From: Alphaproteobacteria bacterium
Lineage (GTDB): Bacteria > Myxococcota_A > UBA796 > CAJQPC01
DNA: 64,000 bases
NCBI GenBank assembly: GCA_020632795.1
Contig: JACKEV010000020.1
Span: 1 to 64,000 of the forward strand
Direction of reading: 5' to 3'
Shown: positions 17,117 to 25,183 of the stretch, piece by piece
Numbering within the stretch: position 1 is the first letter of the stretch
Layout: each line of letters opens with the position of its first letter
Notes under the pieces: model-generated
The model's database searches: none
The model's input: only the letters and a program-made list of their open reading frames with translations
What the model was told of the DNA's origin: nothing
Position numbers and translations under genes: made by a program

Positions 17117-18372
17117 CCCCCCTCCGCCTGGAACACCACCCCCAGGCACATCTCATCCCCCGTCCCCTCGCCCCAGTTGATGTCCTCGTCCGTCGGGTTG
17201 TCGAACGTACACGTCACGTTGAACGTGTCCCCCTCGCTCAGCACCAACGGCTCGGCCAGGCGGTAGGACCGCTGCCAGTTGAAGTCCCAGGTGTCGAACC
17301 GCACCAGGCAGGTCTCGCTGCCGTCCGCGTGCGTCACCGACAGCTCGCCGGAGCGTCCGAAGGTGTGCATGTGCATGCCCACGTCGTAGAGCGTGCTGGT
17401 GCCGACCCAAGGGATCTCGGCACGGTGGGTCACCCCCTCGCTGTTCGCCGGGATCTCCATCGAGTGGGTGGCCGGCCACAGCCGGTTCGTGATGGGGCTG
17501 GTCCAGCCCACGCGCTCCACCTCGTCGTCGAGCTTGAGGAGCAGCTCGGTCTGGTCGGACAGCTCGCCGGTGGTGCTGTCGCTGTTGTAGTGCATCTGCA
17601 CGATGATCTTGCTGCCCGGCTCCACGAACACCCCCGTGCCCTCGGGGTTGTCCCACCCGACGGCGCCCGGCACCCAGGCGCCCAGCCAGTTGATCGGCTC
17701 CGAGGGGAACTCATCGCCAAACGGCCCGCCGTAGCAGCTGTAGCCCGGCCCGGGATCGGCCGCGTCGATGCTCTCGAAGGTGTCCAGCAGCTCGGGGGTG
17801 GCCACGAAGGCGATGACGTGGTGCACGATGGACAGCTCCCCAGGAGCCACGCCGAAGCCGGTCACGTAGACGTCCTCCTCCTCCGGCCAGTCCAGGAGGA
17901 AGCAGCGGTACTCGTCGGGCTGGATCTCGGGGGAGTAGGGGGTGGGCATCGGGATGCGCAGGTCGATGCGAGACAGCTCCAGGGGGTCCGGCTCCGGCTC
18001 GATGTCCAGGGCGTCGGCCGGGTCGCCCTCGGGGGCGCCGCCGTCGGCCCAGCGGGCGATGATGTCCCGCTCCTCCTCGGTGAGCGCGGGGTCGGTGACG
18101 TACTCGTTGCAGCCGTCCGCCACCTGGGCGGGGGGCATGCGGCGCTCCACGACCGCGCTCGCCACCCAGTCCGCCACCGGGCCGACCTCTTCGTATGAGG
18201 TCAGGGGCATCGGGCCGATGCCGCCGCTGACGTGGCAGTTCACGCAGCTCTCCGTCAGGATGGGCTCGACGTCGGCGTAGTAGGTGGGCACCGGCCCCGT
18301 GTCGGCGGTGCTGTCCTTGCCGTTGCAGGCCACCGTGAGCGCGACGAGGGGGAGGAGGAGGCGGAGGGACAT
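17113..18372 (-). CDS. Haem-containing copper type II monooxygenase-like lipoprotein
   Basis: 419 residues. The signal MSLRLLLPLVALTVAC (Cys16) is followed by a DSTADTG tether. A cytochrome c-like segment with CVNCH at 43-47 comes next. The remaining 320 residues resemble copper type II ascorbate-dependent monooxygenase (PHM/DBM) domains: a VHHV pair, QMHYN, GMHMHTFGR and a terminal GDEMCLG that matches the positions of the histidine and methionine copper ligands in PHM. AAGGAG precedes the ATG. The enzyme should act outside the inner membrane; the haem domain could deliver electrons in place of ascorbate. Substrate unknown. A paralogue without haem lies at 35.2 kb. Confidence 0.82.
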   Translation of the reverse strand: MSLRLLLPLVALTVACNGKDSTADTGPVPTYYADVEPILTESCVNCHVSGGIGPMPLTSYEEVGPVADWVASAVVERRMPPAQVADGCNEYVTDPALTEEERDIIARWADGGAPEGDPADALDIEPEPDPLELSRIDLRIPMPTPYSPEIQPDEYRCFLLDWPEEEDVYVTGFGVAPGELSIVHHVIAFVATPELLDTFESIDAADPGPGYSCYGGPFGDEFPSEPINWLGAWVPGAVGWDNPEGTGVFVEPGSKIIVQMHYNSDSTTGELSDQTELLLKLDDEVERVGWTSPITNRLWPATHSMEIPANSEGVTHRAEIPWVGTSTLYDVGMHMHTFGRSGELSVTHADGSETCLVRFDTWDFNWQRSYRLAEPLVLSEGDTFNVTCTFDNPTDEDINWGEGTGDEMCLGVVFQAEGG

Positions 18373-18503
18373 GGGGGCTCCTTCTGTGCGGGGGCGCCCG
18401 CAGACGATTGAGCGTGTTGCACCTTGACCCTATCGGAGTCCGCGCCGCCTGCCCTGGCAAGATTGCCGCCACGGGGTGGCAAATCCCCCTGCGGAGTGGA
18501 AGG

Positions 18504-19076
18504 ATGCCCGCCATGCCCGCCCCCCGCTGCCCCATCGTGGACGAAGCCGCGCTCCGCCGCTGGAAGGACGAGGGGCCGCGTCACCTGTTGGGCGTGATGG
18601 GCTTCGCCGGGGCGTGGAGCCGCTCGGGCCACCAGGGAGACGCCCTGCGCGCCTTCAAGCTGAACGCCCGTCGCGCCCTGGAGCAGGCGCTGCTCGCCGC
18701 GCGAGACGCCTGGGGCCCACGCCTGGCGGTGGTCAGCGGGGCCACCGACGCGGGCGTGCTCCAGCTCGCCTACGCGCTCTGCGCCGCGCACGGCATCCCC
18801 GCCGCCGGGGTGGCCCCCCGCCGGGTGCTGCGCTACCGCACCGCCGAGATGGCGCTCCTGCTGCTGCACGGCCAGCGCTTCGGGGACGAGTCCGCCCTGT
18901 TCGTGGACCTCTGCGACGACTTCCTGGTGCTGGGCGGCGGGCCTCAGTCCGAGCGGGAGGCCCGCATGGCCGTCGCCGCTGGCAAGCCCGTCACCCTGAT
19001 CCGGGGCTTCGGGGGCGCGGCGGACGCGCTGGCCGCCGAGGGGCTCGCCGGGGCGCGCGTCGTCGTCGGGCGCTGA
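18504..19076 (+). CDS. LOG-like Rossmann-fold protein
   Basis: 190 residues. A Rossmann-type core is suggested by LLGVMGFAGAWS, LAVVSGATDAGVLQLAYAL and VLGGGPQSEREARMAVAAGKPVTLI, which parallel the three nucleotide-contact loops of the LOG/TIGR00725 group, though the motif GGxGTxxE is altered to GGGPQSERE. ATG 18504 has GGAG 7 nt upstream; ATG 18513 is also possible. It is divergent from the haem/copper lipoprotein, and 35 nt before an Lgt-family gene. Function unknown; the loss of the canonical signature makes phosphoribohydrolase activity doubtful. Confidence 0.65.
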   Translation: MPAMPAPRCPIVDEAALRRWKDEGPRHLLGVMGFAGAWSRSGHQGDALRAFKLNARRALEQALLAARDAWGPRLAVVSGATDAGVLQLAYALCAAHGIPAAGVAPRRVLRYRTAEMALLLLHGQRFGDESALFVDLCDDFLVLGGGPQSEREARMAVAAGKPVTLIRGFGGAADALAAEGLAGARVVVGR

Positions 19077-19099
19077 TCATCGTCGGCCGCCGATGGTGG

Positions 19100-19105
19100 T
19101 ATACC
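19100..19105 (+). promoter_or_regulatory. Possible leaderless -10 (TATACC)
   Basis: TATACC ends 6 nt before the GTG start at 19112 and no Shine-Dalgarno intervenes, which fits transcription starting at the start codon. No clear -35 is seen. Confidence 0.45.
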
Positions 19106-19111
19106 CCGGCC

Positions 19112-20227
19112 GTGTGGACCGTCGCTGACCTCAACCGCGCCCTCGACCGCCTTCCCCGGGCGCGGGTGCGGCTGGGGGACCGCACCGTGCCGACCTACCA
19201 GGTCGCCGGCCTCTCCGGCGCGCTGGCCGCCAGCCTCACCACGGTCGCGCTGACCGCCGCCACCGGGCAGAGCGTGCTGGTGGGCTTCGGGGTGGTCGCC
19301 CTGGCCCTGGCCGCCTTCCCCCTCTGGGGCCTGCTGCGCCGCGCCCTCACCGGCGCGGAGACCTACGTGCTGCTGGAGATGCTCCTGGCCATCCTGGGCC
19401 TGCAGGCGCTGGGGCTGTGGGCCCTGGGCCTGGAGGTGCGGCCGGGCCTGGACCGCTCCATCGTGGGACTGTGTGTGTTCATGGCCTTCGGGCGCGCCGG
19501 CTGCCTGGTGAACGGCTGCTGCTACGGCCTGCCCGCGCCGCTGGGGGTGCGCTACCCCCGGGAGTGCCGCCGGGCGGGCGCCCCCGACGTGCGCCGGCTT
19601 CCGGTCCAGGCCATCGAGTGCGGCGCGTGGGTGCTCCTCGCCGCGATCTCGGCGGTCGTGGTGATCCTCGGCCGGCCCGGGGACGCCCTCGCGCTGGTGC
19701 TGGCCTGCTACGCGGGCCTGCGCTTCTCCCTGGAGGGGCTGCGCGCCGACCCCCGGCCCCACGCCCTGGGCCTGAGCGAGTCCCGCTGGATCTCCCTCGG
19801 ACTGCTGCCCCTCGCGGCCTGGGCCCAGCCGGGACCGCTCTCCCGTGAGGCCCTGTTCATGGGGATCACAGGAGGCGCGCTCGCTGCGGTCCTGTGGGCG
19901 ACCCGGCGCTGGTGGTGGGCGCCCCACGCGCCGCCCGACCCTGCGCTCCGCCAGAGGCTTGCCGAGATCGGCCGCCAGCTCCGGGACGCCTCCCCGGACG
20001 GCGTGCAGACGTGGTCCGCCGGCTCGCTGGTCATCGGCGCGTCCACCGACGCCGACGCCCTCATCGTGTCCATCTCCCGCCCCGGGCAGGTCCTCACCCG
20101 GGCCGAGGCGAACCTCCACCTGGAGCCCGTGCTCAGGTCCCTTGGTCTGACCGAGCCTCTCCCCTTGGTCGCCGAAGGACGAGGTGCTATCCTCGTGGTC
20201 AGGATTCCGACGGACGTGCCGTTGTAG
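19112..20227 (+). CDS. Lgt-family (prolipoprotein diacylglyceryl transferase-like) membrane protein with cytosolic C-terminal extension
   Basis: 371 residues. Several transmembrane helices carry the LGT-family core GRAGCLVNGCCYG followed by PVQAIECGAW and LRFSLEGLRADPR, corresponding to the conserved arginine/asparagine region of Lgt. The GCCYG variant and the loss of HP before SQ/VQ mark the paralogous group rather than the main lipoprotein-maturing enzyme. An extra soluble region of about 110 residues after the last helix (RQRLAEIGRQL to the end) is not part of canonical Lgt. No ATG is available, so GTG 19112 is used. True Lgt activity is unproven; a second diacylglyceryl or other lipid transfer is possible. 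Confidence 0.75.
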   Translation: MWTVADLNRALDRLPRARVRLGDRTVPTYQVAGLSGALAASLTTVALTAATGQSVLVGFGVVALALAAFPLWGLLRRALTGAETYVLLEMLLAILGLQALGLWALGLEVRPGLDRSIVGLCVFMAFGRAGCLVNGCCYGLPAPLGVRYPRECRRAGAPDVRRLPVQAIECGAWVLLAAISAVVVILGRPGDALALVLACYAGLRFSLEGLRADPRPHALGLSESRWISLGLLPLAAWAQPGPLSREALFMGITGGALAAVLWATRRWWWAPHAPPDPALRQRLAEIGRQLRDASPDGVQTWSAGSLVIGASTDADALIVSISRPGQVLTRAEANLHLEPVLRSLGLTEPLPLVAEGRGAILVVRIPTDVPL

Positions 20228-20258
20228 ATCGTTGAAACCCCAGAAGAAGGGGCATCCC

Positions 20259-22553
20259 ATGGCCAGAGCTCACGCCCAGGTCGCCCGCGCTCCCCAGGTG
20301 CAGGGCCCGCAGCAGGGCAACGACCCCACCCAGAGCGCGGCTCCCCTGTCCGAAGAGGGGCTGACCCCGGACGTTGCCGGCGCCAACCAGGACGCCGCCG
20401 GCAACGCCTTCGTCCAGGACATGGTCGGCGATCAGGCCCCCGAGACCGAGGCGGGCGCGGCCCCCTCCGGCCCCGGGGGCGACGGCTGGTGGGACGTCGA
20501 CGACCCCGCCGGCGACGCCGCCACCGAGATCGCCCGGGGCCTCCAGGGCGCAGACGGCGGCGACGGCCCCCCGGTCCAGGAGATCCAGGAGAACGTCGAC
20601 GCCTGGGCCAGCGGCCAGGACATCTCCGGCACCCTGGAGGAGGGCGGGCTGGGCGCCACCGCCGCCACCCTCCAGGCCAACGAGAGCGGCCTGGGCGAGG
20701 GCGAGGCGATGGACAGCGGCACGCTGGGCCGCATGGAGGGCGCTTTCGGCGCGGACTTCTCCCAGGTGCGCATCCACACCGACGGCGCCGGCCAGTCCAT
20801 GGCCAGCCGCGAGGGCGCGCTGGCGGTCACCCTGGGCAGCGACGTGGCCTTCGCCCCCGGCCGCTACCGCCCCGGCACCCCCGAGGGCGACGCCCTGCTC
20901 GCCCACGAGCTGGCCCACGTGCTCCAGCAGGGCAACCAGGCCCGCCAGCAGGCGATGGCCAAGTCCGCCGGCGGCACCGGCGCGGGCGGGCTGGAGGGGG
21001 ACGCCGACAGCGCCGCGTACGGCGTGATGTCGAAGCTCTACGGCGGCGAGCAGGACGCCGACGTCGAGCCCAAGCAGAGCGCCGGCCTCAAGGTCCAGGC
21101 CTGCGGCGGCGAGCCCCCGCTCACCGAGAACGTCAAGGCCTTCGTCGACGCCCTGGACGCCGGCAACAAGACCCAGGCCCAGGAGGCCTGGGACGCCCTG
21201 TCCGGCGACGAGCGCAGCTCCCTGCGCAGCCACTCCACCTTCAACGACCGCATGCTGCAGGCCCTGCAGGTCATGGGCACCGACGGCCTGGCCATCATGA
21301 AGGACGTCGGCGCGAACTTCGGCGTCGACCGGCGCTTCGGCGCCCACATCCTGGACCAGGGCAACCCCGGCACCTGGGTCCAGCCGATGAAGGACAACGG
21401 GCTGTTCGACAGCTTCCTGTCCGCCGAGCCCCGCCGACAGAACCTCAGCGACGAGCAGGCCGGCAAGCTCAAGCCCATCCTGGACGGCGCCTCGGGCATG
21501 GCCGAGGGCCGCCCCATCTTCGAGAAGGCCTACCCCGCGCTCCAGGACACCACCTACGACTCCGCGAAGCTCCAGACCGTGGCCTGGCAGATCGACTGGA
21601 CCCAGCGCCTCTATGAGCTGCTGAGCCAGTACCTGCCGGTCGCCCACGTCCAGACCATCCGGGACGGCTTCTACATGGGCAGCCAGGTGATGAAGAACGG
21701 CTCCTGGCAGACGCTGACCTACGCCTGGTACAACTCCGGCGGGCGCTGCGTGCTGCCCGAGAACTCGGCCTCGTCGGCCACCGAGGGCGGCGACACCCAC
21801 AACATGACCGGCGGCGCCGGCAGCAGCACCCACATGTCCCACTTCGCCACCTCGGTGCTGCACGAGATCGGCCACGGCGTGGGCGACCGCAGCGACGGCA
21901 ACGACTGGGCCTACAGCAACGACTACGTCGACTGGACCGAGGAGAGCGACGGCGACTGGGGCACCGCCCTGTTCGACACCGCCGCCGCCCAGACCGCCAT
22001 CGACGCCCTGCCCGCCACCGCCGACGTGGTCACCCCCGCCCAGGCGCGGGACTACATGATCGGCGCGATCAAGTCCGGCTCGGGCACGGTGCCCTCCGGC
22101 TGGCTGGAGGCGGACCTCAAGACCTTCCTGACCACCAACCTGATGACCGAGAAGCTCACCAGGTACTGGGACCACGTCCGCAACCAGAGCAAGTCGGAGT
22201 ACAGGTTCTCCGGGGACATGTGCGTCTCCGGCAGCCGGGTCTACGTGATGCTGACCCGCTGGGACGACAAGCTCTGCTCCTACAAGAAGGCCGCCTACGA
22301 CAACAAGGTGTCCTGGTACAGCCTCTCCTCCCCCAAGGAGTGGTTCGCCGAGCAGTACGCCCACTACTACCGCACCAGCGGCGCGGGCCAGGACGCGACG
22401 GTCACCACCAAGCTCTCCGAGCTGGACGACCTCGGCTTCGACCCCGACAGCGAGGACCTGGAGGGCGACAGCGCCAGCGAGAGCGCCGGCGGCGACAGCG
22501 CCGGGGCCGACGCCGCCGCCGAGGAGGAGCTTCGTCTCCCCTTCTCCTGGTAG
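20259..22553 (+). CDS. DUF4157 (eCIS-core) protein with C-terminal zinc metallopeptidase domain
   Basis: 764 residues, no signal peptide. An Ala/Gly/Glu-rich head is followed at about 156-240 by the DUF4157 domain (MEGAFGADFSQVRIHTD, then LLAHELAHVLQQG with HELAH at 216-220), the domain associated with cargo of extracellular contractile injection systems. The C-terminal half has a second zinc motif, HEIGHGVGD (535-543), and WFAEQYAHYY with Glu near 698 as a plausible third ligand, the layout of gluzincin-type toxin peptidases. AAGAAGGGG precedes the ATG. No sheath, tube or baseplate genes are in the window, so this looks like an orphan effector locus. No immunity protein is obvious; the next gene is a lipoprotein. 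Confidence 0.85.
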   Translation: MARAHAQVARAPQVQGPQQGNDPTQSAAPLSEEGLTPDVAGANQDAAGNAFVQDMVGDQAPETEAGAAPSGPGGDGWWDVDDPAGDAATEIARGLQGADGGDGPPVQEIQENVDAWASGQDISGTLEEGGLGATAATLQANESGLGEGEAMDSGTLGRMEGAFGADFSQVRIHTDGAGQSMASREGALAVTLGSDVAFAPGRYRPGTPEGDALLAHELAHVLQQGNQARQQAMAKSAGGTGAGGLEGDADSAAYGVMSKLYGGEQDADVEPKQSAGLKVQACGGEPPLTENVKAFVDALDAGNKTQAQEAWDALSGDERSSLRSHSTFNDRMLQALQVMGTDGLAIMKDVGANFGVDRRFGAHILDQGNPGTWVQPMKDNGLFDSFLSAEPRRQNLSDEQAGKLKPILDGASGMAEGRPIFEKAYPALQDTTYDSAKLQTVAWQIDWTQRLYELLSQYLPVAHVQTIRDGFYMGSQVMKNGSWQTLTYAWYNSGGRCVLPENSASSATEGGDTHNMTGGAGSSTHMSHFATSVLHEIGHGVGDRSDGNDWAYSNDYVDWTEESDGDWGTALFDTAAAQTAIDALPATADVVTPAQARDYMIGAIKSGSGTVPSGWLEADLKTFLTTNLMTEKLTRYWDHVRNQSKSEYRFSGDMCVSGSRVYVMLTRWDDKLCSYKKAAYDNKVSWYSLSSPKEWFAEQYAHYYRTSGAGQDATVTTKLSELDDLGFDPDSEDLEGDSASESAGGDSAGADAAAEEELRLPFSW

Positions 22554-22556
22554 ACT
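22551..22556 (+). promoter_or_regulatory. Possible leaderless -10 (TAGACT)
   Basis: TAGACT, which includes the stop codon of the DUF4157 gene, ends 7 nt before the ATG at 22564. The GAGG between them touches the ATG and is too close to act as a ribosome-binding site. Confidence 0.4.
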
Positions 22557-22563
22557 CCCGAGG

Positions 22564-23286
22564 ATGACGCTCTTCACGCTCCTGCTGCTGACCGGGTGCG
22601 GGGCCACCGACCCCGCGCCCACCGCCCCCAAGCCCGCCGCAGCCGCCGAGCCTCTGGCCCCCGCCGAGCCCGCCCCGGAGGCCCCCCAGCTCTACTTCCC
22701 GCCGGACGGCGAGGTGGGCACGGTGAAGGCCACCGAGGCCGGCTGGACCGAGGCCGAGGCCACCCTGCGCACCTTCCTCGAGGCCCGCGACGGCGCGCCC
22801 CCCTTCGCCCTTGTGCGCTACGAGCGGGTGCCCTACCTCTTCAAGGTCAAGCTCAACCGCTACGACCTGGAGTACCAGCTCGTCTGGAAGGGCGCGGTGA
22901 CCGAGCAGCGCGACATCGTCCTGCTGAGCGCCTACCTGCGGGATATCGGCATGCTCACCCTGCCGGCGTTCACCGCCGACGACCTCATCCGGCTCATCCA
23001 CCTCATGGACGCCTGGCCCCCGGCCACCCCGGCCCGCGGCTACCCCAGCCCCACCGGCTACCGCCCCGAGGGCAACCCGTTCCCCACCCTGGCCCCCGCC
23101 CTGGAGCGAACGCCGGAGGGCGCCCGCCTCATCCTCAACTACGACCTCAAGACCCCCCCCGACGGTGCGGTCCCCGAGGGCGAGCCCACCGTGCTCCCCA
23201 TCGGCCGCTGGACCCTGGAGATCCAGCCGAACTACGCCCTGCGCTGGACCGAGGAGCGGGTGGACTTCAAGAAGCCGGGGGAGTGA
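22564..23286 (+). CDS. Lipoprotein of unknown function
   Basis: 240 residues. It begins MTLFTLLLLTGC, a 12-residue lipoprotein signal without Lys/Arg, followed by a Pro/Ala/Glu linker of about 40 residues and a globular domain with no recognised motif (from about 55 to 240). It starts 10 nt after the DUF4157 metallopeptidase gene. The position invites the guess that it is a periplasmic partner or protector against that protein, but nothing in the sequence proves this. No in-frame upstream start exists before the preceding stop, so the short signal is not an artefact of start choice. Confidence 0.75.
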   Translation: MTLFTLLLLTGCGATDPAPTAPKPAAAAEPLAPAEPAPEAPQLYFPPDGEVGTVKATEAGWTEAEATLRTFLEARDGAPPFALVRYERVPYLFKVKLNRYDLEYQLVWKGAVTEQRDIVLLSAYLRDIGMLTLPAFTADDLIRLIHLMDAWPPATPARGYPSPTGYRPEGNPFPTLAPALERTPEGARLILNYDLKTPPDGAVPEGEPTVLPIGRWTLEIQPNYALRWTEERVDFKKPGE

Positions 23287-23296
23287 AGTACAGATG

Positions 23297-23304
23297 ATTC
23301 GAAT
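23297..23304. promoter_or_regulatory. ATTCGAAT palindrome upstream of the CpXC gene
   Basis: An AT-rich perfect palindrome in a GC-rich spacer, followed by GGGG, 47 nt before the CpXC start. The same core with the same GGG on its right recurs at 24053-24060. Candidate operator shared by the two genes. Confidence 0.5.
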
Positions 23305-23351
23305 GGGGTCGCCCCTCCACCGACCACCTCTCCCACCCTGAAGACTTCCAC

Positions 23352-24047
23352 ATGTCCATCTCCGAGCTGGAAGCCCTCGCCTGCGACCACTGCGGCGCCA
23401 CCATCCGCGCCCGCGTCTTCACCAGCGTGAACGCCGAGCGCCATCCGCACCTGCGGGACGAGATCCTGGCGCGGCGCTTCCACGTCTTCGCCTGCCCGAC
23501 CTGCGGCCAGGACACCCTGGTGGACGGCAAGGTGCTCTACCTGGACCTGGGGCGGCGGCAGCTCCTCGGGGTCTACCCCCGCGACCGCATGGCCGACGCG
23601 GCGACCGCCGCCCAGGAGGTCTTCGAGACCTGGCAGGAGTCCTTCGTCGAGGGGCCCCCGCCGACCCGCCCGCTGGCGAAGCGCATGCTGGTCCGGGTCT
23701 GCTTCGGGCTGGAGGAGCTGCGCGAGAAGCTCGTCATCGACGCGGCCGGCCTCGTCGATCTCTACGTCGAGGCCCTCAAGGCCGGGCTCCTGGCGGGCGA
23801 CCCCCGCTTCGCCGCCCTCCAGGTCACCGGCCTGAGCCTCGACGCGGTCACCCCGGAGGGCGCCCTGCGCTTCATCCCCCTGGGCCTCGGCAGGGCGACC
23901 GACGGCAAGGTCCCGCTCATCGAGATCCCGGAAAAGGCCTACGCGGAGATGGCCGGCCGGCGGGGCGAGCTGCTGGCGGCAAAGCCGTGCCTGGCCTCGG
24001 GGCCGCACGTCAGCGTCGCGCGGCTCGTGCTGGCCGCCGAGGGGTAG
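23352..24047 (+). CDS. CpXC-domain protein
   Basis: 231 residues. The N-terminal 60 residues contain CDHCG and CPTCG spaced as in the CpXC domain, a predicted zinc-ribbon-like module of unknown function. The rest (about 80-231) is an alpha/beta region without recognised motifs. It stands alone on its strand, 65 nt after a lipoprotein gene and 44 nt before the NADAR gene; matching palindromes precede both, suggesting joint control. CpXC proteins have no established biochemical activity; zinc binding is inferred from the cysteines. Confidence 0.8.
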   Translation: MSISELEALACDHCGATIRARVFTSVNAERHPHLRDEILARRFHVFACPTCGQDTLVDGKVLYLDLGRRQLLGVYPRDRMADAATAAQEVFETWQESFVEGPPPTRPLAKRMLVRVCFGLEELREKLVIDAAGLVDLYVEALKAGLLAGDPRFAALQVTGLSLDAVTPEGALRFIPLGLGRATDGKVPLIEIPEKAYAEMAGRRGELLAAKPCLASGPHVSVARLVLAAEG

Positions 24048-24052
24048 ACTCC

Positions 24053-24060
24053 ATTCGAAT
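24053..24060. promoter_or_regulatory. ATTCGAAT palindrome upstream of the NADAR gene
   Basis: Second copy of the palindrome at 23297, here 31 nt before the NADAR ATG and 5 nt after the CpXC stop. A CTTATA and AAGGAG follow before the start codon, so the site lies where a regulator would block or recruit polymerase. Confidence 0.5.
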
Positions 24061-24091
24061 AGGGTGTTACTGACCCTTATAAGGAGTCGTC

Positions 24092-24634
24092 ATGAACCTC
24101 TATGATCTTCGCGACGCCGTCAACGCCGGCCAGAGCTTCGACTACCTCCTCTTCTGGGGCCACCGCCCCAGCAAGGACGGGCGCATCCACTCGAGCTGCC
24201 TCAGCCAGTGGTGGCCGGCGCGGTTCGTCGTGGACGGCGTGGCCTACGCCACCGCGGAGCACTTCATGATGGCCGGCAAGGCCCGGCTGTTCGGGGACGA
24301 CGAGATGCTCGCCCGCATCCTGGAGGCCCCCTCCCCCGCCGCCGCCAAGAAGCTGGGCCGCAAGGTCCGGGGCTTCGACGAGGAGACCTGGAAGGCCCAC
24401 CGCTTCGACATCGTGCGCGACGCCAGCGCGGCGAAGTTCGGCCAGGACCCGGGCTTGAGGGACTACCTGCTGGGCACCGGCGACAAGGTGCTGGTCGAGG
24501 CCAGCCCCTACGACCGCATCTGGGGCATCGGCCTCAAGGCCGCCGACCCCCGCGCGGCCGACCCGCGCACCTGGCAGGGCCAGAACCTGCTGGGCTTCGC
24601 GCTGATGGAGGCGAGGACCTACTTGCGGACGTAG
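24092..24634 (+). CDS. NADAR-family protein (YbiA-like)
   Basis: 180 residues, full length for NADAR. Conserved features are FWGH near the N-terminus, VVDGVAYATAEHFMMAGKARLF, the AAAKKLGRKVRGFD segment and the active-site region VEASPYDRIWGIGL with the catalytic Glu/Asp. Family members act on NAD/ADP-ribose-related N-glycosidic bonds: some remove riboflavin-pathway intermediates (YbiA), and others reverse guanine ADP-ribosylation as antitoxins of DarT1. AAGGAG precedes the ATG. No DarT-like toxin is adjacent. The 3' end overlaps the convergent gene by 16 bp. Confidence 0.92.
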   Translation: MNLYDLRDAVNAGQSFDYLLFWGHRPSKDGRIHSSCLSQWWPARFVVDGVAYATAEHFMMAGKARLFGDDEMLARILEAPSPAAAKKLGRKVRGFDEETWKAHRFDIVRDASAAKFGQDPGLRDYLLGTGDKVLVEASPYDRIWGIGLKAADPRAADPRTWQGQNLLGFALMEARTYLRT

Positions 24635-25104
24635 CGCATCGTCCAGCGCAGGGGCTCCTCCATGAACGGGCTGTGGATGGACTTCTCCACCACCAGCCCG
24701 TCGGCGGTGCCGGTGTAGAGCACCTCCTGGTGGCCCTGCTCGCCGCTGAACTTGAGCCAGATGGCGTCGCCCCGGACCTGCACCCCCAGCGGGAAGCGCT
24801 CGCCGTCCCGGTTGGTGAACGTCGCCTCCGAGCCGTCCAGCGGCGCGACCACCGGCGGCTTGCCGTCGCACGAGACCGTGAACTGCGTCGCGTCGCGGGT
24901 CATCTCGTAGCTCTGGCACCAGTTGACGACGCCCTCCAGCTCGCGCGCGGCGAGGGGGCGCAGGGCAAAGTTCATCTCGGCCAGGGTGCGCTCGATGGCG
25001 CGCTCCTTCTCGGCGGCCAGCTCGGCCTGGGAGCTGACCAGCACGTAGCCACCGTTCATGGGGGCGGCGGCGAGCGCGACGGGGGCGAGCAGGAGCAGGC
25101 GCAT
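24619..25104 (-). CDS. Small exported protein of unknown function
   Basis: 161 residues with a short signal peptide (MRLLLLAPVALAAAP) and a single domain of about 140 residues. The mature part has two cysteines (NWCQSYEMTR and TVSCDGKP) that could form a disulfide, and beta-strand-like segments (DAIWLKFSGEQGHQEVLYTG). AGGAT precedes the ATG at 25104. An in-frame extension upstream to 25626 lies in the divergent gene and is not supported. I do not recognise a family. Its 3' end overlaps the NADAR gene tail to tail. Confidence 0.72.
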   Translation of the reverse strand: MRLLLLAPVALAAAPMNGGYVLVSSQAELAAEKERAIERTLAEMNFALRPLAARELEGVVNWCQSYEMTRDATQFTVSCDGKPPVVAPLDGSEATFTNRDGERFPLGVQVRGDAIWLKFSGEQGHQEVLYTGTADGLVVEKSIHSPFMEEPLRWTMRYVRK

Positions 25105-25183
25105 GGGGTCATCCTGTCCGATCGGCGCAGGCTCTGCCACTGCCCCGCGCAGGTTATGCACCCATGACCCCGCTGGAACGCCC

